Positions 55,703 to 61,923 of a stretch of DNA of 61,923 nt are shown in pieces (the first letter of the stretch is position 1; every line of letters begins with the position of its first letter). The translations under genes were made by a program, and so were the position numbers. The stretch comes from Rickettsiales bacterium. GTDB taxonomy: Bacteria; Pseudomonadota; Alphaproteobacteria; Rickettsiales; UBA3002. The notes beneath the pieces are model-generated. The model did not search any database and was not told where the DNA came from. It saw nothing but the letters and a program-made list of their open reading frames with translations. The stretch lies in NCBI GenBank assembly GCA_022763105.1, contig JALEGK010000047.1:1-61923 (forward strand). The letters are read 5' to 3'.

Positions 55703-55731
55703 GTGGCACACCTACTTGGATTGTTGGTGAG

Positions 55732-55760
55732 AAAAGCCCCTCTATCAGAGGGGCTTTTTT
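55732..55760 (+). terminator. Terminator after the OB-fold operon
   Basis: GCCCCTCT and AGAGGGGC pair perfectly with a 3-nt loop, flanked by A4 and T6. Confidence 0.9.
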
Positions 55761-55872
55761 GTTTCATGCCTAGACACCAAACAGGGCTAAATCAGCCAAA
55801 GTTCTGTAGAAATATCGGTTAAGCAGTAAGTTTTATTTGCATTGCAACATAGATCGCATACACTCATGGGCG

Positions 55873-57273
55873 ATGTTGCGATTTACCGATACAGAACAAG
55901 CTTACCCTGACGTTCGCTCTCCGGATGAACGCGCAACCGACTTCAACGAAATTTACTCTGAATACGCGGCCGCAAAAGCGGCAGAACAAGCAGCGCGTTG
56001 TTCGCAATGTGGCATTCCGTTTTGTCAGGTACATTGCCCGCTTGGTAATCATATTCCCGATTGGCTGCGCTTGGTGGCAGAAGGTCAACTAGAAGAGGCT
56101 TATCAAGTCTCAGCTGAGACCAATACCTTCCCGGAGATTTGTGGTCGTATCTGTCCGCAAGATCGTTTGTGCGAAGGCAATTGCGTCGTCAATAAAGGCT
56201 TCAAATCAATTACGATTGGTTCGATTGAGAAATATATCACCGAGCAGGCGTGGCAGAATGGTTGGATGAAAGAGTTTAAACCTAGCCGCGAGCGTGCTGA
56301 GTCAATCGGCATCATTGGTTCTGGTCCGGCAGGTTTGGCGGCAGCTGAGAAGCTTCGTCGTGAAGGCTATAAAGTGGATGTGTATGATCGTCATGATCGT
56401 GCCGGTGGATTGCTCATTTACGGTATTCCGAATTTCAAATTAGATAAGCAGGTGGTTGAACGTCGCATTGCGCAATATGAGCAAAGTGGCATCACGTTTC
56501 ATCTGAACACTGAAATTGGCAAAGATATATCGCTTGATGCGTTACGTGCCAAGCATGCAGCAGTGCTGATTGCAACGGGCGTCTATCAGGCGCGCGATTT
56601 GCGTGTGCCGGGCCGCAATCTGGATGGCGTCGTGCCTGCTTTGGACTATCTCATCGCGAGTAATAAGCGCGGCTTGGGAGATGCGATTGATGGGTTTGAT
56701 GCAAAGGGCAAACAGGTGCTAGTGATCGGTGGTGGTGATACTGCGATGGATTGTGTGCGCACTGCTGTTCGTCAAGATGCGAAGTCCGTGCATTGTTTGT
56801 ATCGTCGTGATCGTGAAAACATGCCCGGTTCTGCGCGTGAAGTAAAACACGCCGAAGAAGAGGGTGTGGTGTTTGACTGGTTGACCGCACCGCGTGCTTT
56901 TGATGGCGATGGGTCGTTAACGCGTATGTTAGGTCATAAAATGCAGTTAGGCTTCCCAGATGCGCAGGGTCGTCGTAGCCCACAAGAAGTCCCCGATTCT
57001 GATTTTGAAAAAGCAGCGGACATGGTGATTTTGGCGCTTGGGTTTGAGCCAGAAAATTTGAGCGAAATGTGGAATGCATCGGAGTTGATGACGGCACGCG
57101 GTGGACGTGTCAAAATAGATGCTGATTTTAAAACAACCATGGATGGTGTGTTTGCTGCAGGTGATATTGTGCGCGGCGCATCGCTTGTGGTGTGGGCGAT
57201 TAAAGATGGTCGCGATGCGGCAGCACAGATTCATCGCTATTGCATGGCGAAAAAAGATAAGAAGGCTGCATAA
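55873..57273 (+). CDS. gltD: Glutamate synthase small subunit (NADPH-dependent)
   Basis: GltD passes electrons from NADPH to GltB for glutamate synthesis from glutamine and 2-oxoglutarate. The 466-residue protein has the N-terminal double 4Fe-4S region (ARCSQCGIPFCQVHCPLGNHIPDWL, CGRICPQDRLCEGNC) and an FAD domain (IIGSGPAGLAAAEKL). The NADPH domain (VIGGGDTAMDCVRTA) completes it. The ATG at 55873 starts MLRFTDTEQAYP, matching alphaproteobacterial relatives; the frame runs further up to 55837. gltB starts at its stop codon. Confidence 0.96.
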   Translation: MLRFTDTEQAYPDVRSPDERATDFNEIYSEYAAAKAAEQAARCSQCGIPFCQVHCPLGNHIPDWLRLVAEGQLEEAYQVSAETNTFPEICGRICPQDRLCEGNCVVNKGFKSITIGSIEKYITEQAWQNGWMKEFKPSRERAESIGIIGSGPAGLAAAEKLRREGYKVDVYDRHDRAGGLLIYGIPNFKLDKQVVERRIAQYEQSGITFHLNTEIGKDISLDALRAKHAAVLIATGVYQARDLRVPGRNLDGVVPALDYLIASNKRGLGDAIDGFDAKGKQVLVIGGGDTAMDCVRTAVRQDAKSVHCLYRRDRENMPGSAREVKHAEEEGVVFDWLTAPRAFDGDGSLTRMLGHKMQLGFPDAQGRRSPQEVPDSDFEKAADMVILALGFEPENLSEMWNASELMTARGGRVKIDADFKTTMDGVFAAGDIVRGASLVVWAIKDGRDAAAQIHRYCMAKKDKKAA

Positions 57274-60200
57274 TGTTTGAGCACCCATTGTATGACGCAC
57301 AAGAAGAGCATGATGCCTGTGGTGTTGGCATGGTGGCGACCATTAATGGTACGCCGTCACGCGAGGTGGTCGAGAAAGGCATTGCTGCACTAAAAGCGGT
57401 GTATCACCGTGGTGCGCTCAACTCTGATGGTAAGACTGGCGATGGTGCTGGCATCATGACGCAGATTCCAATTCCATTTTTCCGCCGTGAGATTGAAAAG
57501 TTTGGGCGTAGGCCTGAGCCTAAACGTTTGATAGCCGTTGGTATGATGTTCTTGCCGCGTCGCGATCTGGATGAACAGGAAATGTCGCGGGTGATTGTAG
57601 AGAGCGAAGCGATGCAGCTTGGCTTTGAAATGATTGGTTGGCGTCAGGTGCCGATTGATACCGGCATCATTGGTACCAGCGCGAATGAGATGCGTCCGGA
57701 AATTGCGCAGCTGATTATCACCTGTCCACCGCATGGGGACATGCCATTGGCTGCGGCAAAAGAAGCGTTCGAGCGTGATTTATATCGCATGCGCAAGCGC
57801 ATCGAGAAGCGAACGGAAGAGCAAGGAATCAAGCAGTTTTATGTGTGCTCGCTATCATGCCAGACGCTTGTCTATAAGGGTTTGTTTAAGGCTGAACAAC
57901 TCAGCGAGTTTTACCCTGATTTGAATGATCCGGCGTTTCAGTCCTCCTTCATTGTGTTCCACCAGCGCTTTTCTACCAACACAGCGCCGGTTTGGCATTT
58001 GGCGCAGCCATTTCGCACGATCGCTCATAATGGTGAGATCAACACAGTGCGCGGTAATACCAATTGGATGCGCACGCATGAAGCCAGCATGGAGATTGAA
58101 TGCTTTGATGGGGTGATGGATGAATTGCGACCGGTCATTCCCAAAGATGTGTCGGACACTGGTGCGCTTGATGCGGTGATGGAGTTAATGGTGCGATGTC
58201 AGCGTATGTTGCCTCTTGCCAAGCATATTCTTATGCCGCCCGCTTGGAGTAAAGACCCGACCATACCAGCGCATCAGCGCGCATTTTTTCATTATTGTAA
58301 TTGCATCATGTCGCCGTGGGATGGCCCGGCTGCCGTGGTGGGGTGTGATGGCACGTGGTTGATGGCTGGCATGGACCGTAATGGATTGCGGCCAATGCGT
58401 TATTTTGTGACCAAAGATGGTTTACTATGCGCTGGCTCTGAAAGTGGCATGGTGCCGATGGCGCAAGATCAGATTCGGATTGCCGGACGCCTTGGGCCTG
58501 GCGAAATTATTGCGCTGAATTTGGAAGCGGGGCAGCTCTATCATGATGGTGCGATTAAAGATTGGTTGGCGGCGCGCCACCCTTATGAGGAATGGGAAAA
58601 GAACGTTAAGTATCTTGATGATCTACCCAAGACACGTAAGCAGAAAATCAAGCCAGTTACGGCCGATGCATTGCAAAGGCGTCAGTTGGCGGCAGGCCTA
58701 ACACGCGAAGATATTGATCTGATTTTGAAGCCGATGGTGGTGGACGGCAAAGAGGCGATTGGCTCTATGGGGGATGATACGCCGATTGGTATTTTGTCGC
58801 AGCACTATCGAGGCATGCATCATTTCTTCCGTCAGCGCTTTTCGCAGGTGACTAATCCGCCGATTGATTCGCTGCGCGAAGGTCGTGTGATGAGCTTGAT
58901 TACTCGCCTTGGAAACCGCAATAATTTCTTGCAGAAAAGCCCATCGCAGATGGATGTGCTGGAGCTGGATACCCCAGTGCTCACAAATAATGACATGGAC
59001 CGGTTGACGCAGCATTTGGGCAAAGAAGTGCATGTGTTAGATGGTGTGTTCGCTGCAAAAGGTTCAGAAGGTGTGTTGCACCAAACGTTAGAATCTTTGA
59101 AAGCGCAAATGGATGAAGCATTTGATAAGGGCAAACGCCACTTTGTGCTGAGTGATGAAAAAGTCGATGCGAGTCATGCGGCATTGCCCATGGTGTTATT
59201 GGTGTCTGCTCTTCACCATCATGCGATTATGCGTGGTACGCGCAAGCAGATTACGCTGCTGGTGCGATGTGGTGAAATGTTGGATGTGCATCATCTGGCG
59301 GTTCTCATTGGAATGGGCGCAACAGTTGTAAATCCTTATATGGCTGAGTTCAGCATTATGCAGCAGCATGAGACACGGCATTACGGCGATATGCCTCTAG
59401 ATGATTGCGTGCGCCATTACCAAAAAGCACTGAGTGCAGGCATGCTGAAGATCATGTCGAAAATGGGTATCTCGGTGATTAGCTCCTATCGTGGCGGTGC
59501 GATTTTTGAGGCATTTGGCCTATCACGCTCACTCATGAATGATTACTTTCCAACACTCAAATCACGCATTTCTGGCATTGGATTGCGAGGCATTGAGCTG
59601 CGTATCATAAAGCGTCATGCGGCAGCTTATAGTGAGCAAGATGTGTTATCGCTACCGGCAGGTGGCTATTATAATTTTCGCCGTGGGGGTGAGCGTCATG
59701 TCAATGAAGGTGAGATGATCACGCTCATTCAGGAAGCGACTAAGACTGGGCGCTACCAACTCTATAAAGAATATAGCGAGAAGCTGAATAACCGACAGCC
59801 GATTTTGCTGCGGGATTTGCTGCGCATCGAATCTGATCGCGAGCCAATCGATATTAACGAGGTTGAGTCGGTTGCGTCCATTCGCAAGCGCTTCATTGCA
59901 CCTGCCATGTCGCTGGGGGCGCTTAGCCCTGAAGCCCATGAAGTGCTAGCCATTGCGATGAATAAGATTGGTGCATGGAGTAATTCTGGTGAAGGGGGCG
60001 AAGGCTCTGAGCGTTATCACCCAAATGATCGCGGTGAGAATCGTAACTCGCGCATTAAGCAGGTGGCGTCTGGCCGCTTTGGTGTGACGGCAGAATATTT
60101 GAATCATTGCGATGAAATTCAAATTAAAATTGCGCAAGGCGCTAAGCCGGGTGAAGGGGGGCAGCTGCCCGGATTTAAAGTGACGGCTGAGATTGCACGG

Positions 60201-61778
60201 CTGCGTCATTCGACACCAGGTGTCACGCTTATTTCGCCGCCTCCGCATCATGATATTTACTCAATCGAAGATTTGGCGCAGCTCATTTATGACCTCAAGC
60301 AAATTAACCCAGTGGCGTTAATTTCTGTGAAGCTGGTGAGCCAAGCCGGTATTGGCACCATTGCAAGCGGTGTGGCTAAGGCATTTGCCGATAAGATTCT
60401 TATCTCAGGTCATTCAGGTGGGACGGGTGCTAGCCCATTCTCTAGTATTAAACATACGGGAACACCGTGGGAGATGGGGCTATCTGAGACGCATCATCTG
60501 CTCATGCTAAACCGTTTGCGTCATCGTGTGACTTTACAAACCGATGGCGGGATTCAGACTGGCCGTGATGTCGTGATTGCCGCCATGCTCGGTGCGGAAG
60601 AATATGGCATTGGTACGTTGTCATTGATTGCGCTTGGTTGTTTGCTGGTTCGCCAATGTCATAGCAATACCTGTCCGGTCGGGGTGTGTACGCAAGACCC
60701 AGCATTGCGTGCTAAGTTTGAAGGGAATGCTGATAAGGTGATTCATTTGATGACTTTTATTGCCAGTGAGGTCAGAGAGATTCTGGCATCGATTGGCGCG
60801 CGGTCGATGGATGAGATTATTGGGCGCTGTGATCTGCTGTATCAAGTGCATAGCGGTAGTGATGATTTTGATGCGCTAGATTTAAGCCCGCTACTTTCAT
60901 CGGTTGATAATTTGTTGCCAGATGGTTCGCTATATTCGTCGAAAGGAATTGTGGGGCGTAACGAAGTTGGCGCAACGTTAGATCATAGTTTTATTGAGAA
61001 TGTCGAAGAGGCGTTGAAGAATAAGCAGCAAGTGCAGTTGAGCGCGTCTGTCTTTAATACACACCGTAGCATCGGTGCGCGATTATCCTCGCTCATGCTC
61101 AAACATGTGAATTGCGACGAGCTAGCCGAAGATTTTGTGTCATTACAGTTGCGCGGTTCAGCAGGTCAGTCGTTGGGTGTGTTTGCGGTTCAAGGGCTTA
61201 AGATTGATGTGCTTGGCGATGCTAATGATTATGTCGGTAAAGGACTATCTGGTGGCTTGATCATTGTGCGCCGTCCGCCTTCTAATAAGCTCAAAACCCA
61301 ACGACATACGATTATTGGTAATGCGTGTTTATATGGCGCGACTTCTGGTCGTCTATTTGCGAATGGTCAAGCCGGTGAACGTTTTGCGGTGCGTAATTCT
61401 GGTGCGACCTCGGTGGTTGAGGGGGCGGGCTCAAATGCATGCGAGTATATGACGGGTGGTGAAGTGGTTATTCTTGGTAATGTGGGTCATAATTTTGCAG
61501 CTGGTATGACCGGTGGTATGGCCTATGTCTACGATCCGGAAGGTGGGCTTGCTGATCGCATAAATCTAGATAGCGTGATCTATCATCCATTGCCATCGGG
61601 TGAGTGGGAAGAAAAGTTGCATGGGCTGATCACAGAATATGTGCATTACACAGAGTCAGCCTATGGCCGCGCGATCTTGGATAATTGGCCGGAAGAGCGA
61701 AAGCATTTTTGGCAGATATGTCCAAAAGAGATGGCTGAGTCTTACGGTTTTGAAGAAGTGGTTTCGCACATCGCATAA
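57273..61778 (+). CDS. gltB: Glutamate synthase large subunit
   Basis: GltB hydrolyses glutamine and transfers the ammonia to 2-oxoglutarate. The 1501-residue protein has a 15-residue propeptide before the N-terminal nucleophile Cys16 (EEHDACGVG), and a glutaminase domain up to about 420. A central domain, the FMN barrel (about 820-1190) with the 3Fe-4S cysteines in CHSNTCPVGVC, and the C-terminal beta-helix with glycine repeats follow. It starts in a TAATG with the gltD stop. Complete and of normal length. Confidence 0.97.
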   Translation: MFEHPLYDAQEEHDACGVGMVATINGTPSREVVEKGIAALKAVYHRGALNSDGKTGDGAGIMTQIPIPFFRREIEKFGRRPEPKRLIAVGMMFLPRRDLDEQEMSRVIVESEAMQLGFEMIGWRQVPIDTGIIGTSANEMRPEIAQLIITCPPHGDMPLAAAKEAFERDLYRMRKRIEKRTEEQGIKQFYVCSLSCQTLVYKGLFKAEQLSEFYPDLNDPAFQSSFIVFHQRFSTNTAPVWHLAQPFRTIAHNGEINTVRGNTNWMRTHEASMEIECFDGVMDELRPVIPKDVSDTGALDAVMELMVRCQRMLPLAKHILMPPAWSKDPTIPAHQRAFFHYCNCIMSPWDGPAAVVGCDGTWLMAGMDRNGLRPMRYFVTKDGLLCAGSESGMVPMAQDQIRIAGRLGPGEIIALNLEAGQLYHDGAIKDWLAARHPYEEWEKNVKYLDDLPKTRKQKIKPVTADALQRRQLAAGLTREDIDLILKPMVVDGKEAIGSMGDDTPIGILSQHYRGMHHFFRQRFSQVTNPPIDSLREGRVMSLITRLGNRNNFLQKSPSQMDVLELDTPVLTNNDMDRLTQHLGKEVHVLDGVFAAKGSEGVLHQTLESLKAQMDEAFDKGKRHFVLSDEKVDASHAALPMVLLVSALHHHAIMRGTRKQITLLVRCGEMLDVHHLAVLIGMGATVVNPYMAEFSIMQQHETRHYGDMPLDDCVRHYQKALSAGMLKIMSKMGISVISSYRGGAIFEAFGLSRSLMNDYFPTLKSRISGIGLRGIELRIIKRHAAAYSEQDVLSLPAGGYYNFRRGGERHVNEGEMITLIQEATKTGRYQLYKEYSEKLNNRQPILLRDLLRIESDREPIDINEVESVASIRKRFIAPAMSLGALSPEAHEVLAIAMNKIGAWSNSGEGGEGSERYHPNDRGENRNSRIKQVASGRFGVTAEYLNHCDEIQIKIAQGAKPGEGGQLPGFKVTAEIARLRHSTPGVTLISPPPHHDIYSIEDLAQLIYDLKQINPVALISVKLVSQAGIGTIASGVAKAFADKILISGHSGGTGASPFSSIKHTGTPWEMGLSETHHLLMLNRLRHRVTLQTDGGIQTGRDVVIAAMLGAEEYGIGTLSLIALGCLLVRQCHSNTCPVGVCTQDPALRAKFEGNADKVIHLMTFIASEVREILASIGARSMDEIIGRCDLLYQVHSGSDDFDALDLSPLLSSVDNLLPDGSLYSSKGIVGRNEVGATLDHSFIENVEEALKNKQQVQLSASVFNTHRSIGARLSSLMLKHVNCDELAEDFVSLQLRGSAGQSLGVFAVQGLKIDVLGDANDYVGKGLSGGLIIVRRPPSNKLKTQRHTIIGNACLYGATSGRLFANGQAGERFAVRNSGATSVVEGAGSNACEYMTGGEVVILGNVGHNFAAGMTGGMAYVYDPEGGLADRINLDSVIYHPLPSGEWEEKLHGLITEYVHYTESAYGRAILDNWPEERKHFWQICPKEMAESYGFEEVVSHIA

Positions 61779-61828
61779 ATCTTACGTCTCTATTCCGCTT
61801 AATGGCAGCAGCCAATTGGCATTAAAGG

Positions 61829-61923
61829 CTATGCGGCTTTGGCGCCTGATAGAAACTCGCCTAGACCACCCATGACAGCGTCTGCGATATCGTCGCCTGC
61901 TTGCTCTTTCACGAAAGCAAAGA
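61829..61923 (-). CDS. C-terminal end of an unidentified protein (cut by window edge)
   Basis: On the minus strand the last 30 codons before a TAG at 61829 read as FAFVKEQAGDDIADAV then GGLGEFLSGAKAA. The mix of helix-forming and Gly/Ala residues is protein-like, but too short to name. It converges with gltB after 50 bp. The gene starts outside the window. Confidence 0.45.
   Translation of the reverse strand, partial: FAFVKEQAGDDIADAVMGGLGEFLSGAKAA

Noticed and set aside
1..61923. tRNA, rRNA, prophage, integrase, transposase or CRISPR features
   Set aside because: No sequence with the required structure, repeat pattern or conserved protein motif was seen on either strand.

Overview
The window is chromosomal DNA of a free-living, Gram-negative alphaproteobacterium of moderate GC content (by eye a little under 50%). 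I place it there from gene content and order: rplU-rpmA-obgE-proB-proA-nadD-rsfS, aminotransferase-hom-glpX-recJ, and lysC/ptsP/prfA/prmC/DUF4167/clpB with ubiG nearby are typical alphaproteobacterial neighbourhoods, and DUF4167 proteins are essentially restricted to that class. Lipid A-directed (LpxR-like), lipoprotein and periplasmic genes show an outer membrane. The order or family cannot be fixed from this window; a deep-branching Rhodospirillales- or Micavibrio-like lineage is only a guess. I saw no rRNA, tRNA, CRISPR array, prophage, transposase or integrase.

Layout. 1-5.6 kb (minus): ribosomal L21/L27, the GTPase ObgE, proline synthesis (ProB, ProA) with an RDD membrane gene wedged between them, NadD, and the first codons of RsfS. 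5.7-10.4 kb (plus): a TPR-sulfotransferase, a PhoR-like kinase, a PiT-like phosphate permease and a PAS protein. 10.5-11.5 kb: rplM-rpsI behind a near-consensus promoter. 11.5-13.6 kb: a TPR-methyltransferase with AT-richer sequence. 13.7-19.9 kb: ArgC, a gamma-carbonic anhydrase, an unknown membrane protein, PHA synthase and a Pro/Gln-rich lipoprotein. 19.9-25.2 kb: a tightly coupled aminotransferase-Hom-GlpX-RecJ operon. 25.2-40.3 kb: ClpB, a DUF3108 protein, then eleven minus-strand genes (TPR-methyltransferase, RimI-like, LysC, NMO-type oxidoreductase, PtsP, RodZ-like, IspG, HisS, PrfA, PrmC, DUF4167), most of them overlapping or tightly spaced. 40.4-43.4 kb: UbiG, a small Cys-containing membrane protein and MnmC.

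43.4-55.8 kb is an accessory stress and envelope block between mnmC and gltDB. It contains Dps, several tiny secreted or membrane proteins, two DUF1328 proteins, an entericidin, an LpxR-like deacylase, a ZntB-like transporter, two lipoproteins, an amidoligase/class-I amidotransferase pair, and an orphan KdpD/KdpE-like system with an extra receiver. A 16-bp sequence (TGGATTCTTTATGTAT) occurs identically upstream of dps and of an OB-fold protein gene. Looser TTCTTTAT matches lie at nearly the same distance (about 75-86 nt) from the starts of at least three other small genes of the block. I read this as a possible common promoter or operator. The amidoligase pair and this candidate regulon are the best leads for something undescribed. 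55.9-61.8 kb: gltD-gltB for glutamate synthase, then the 3' end of a minus-strand gene.
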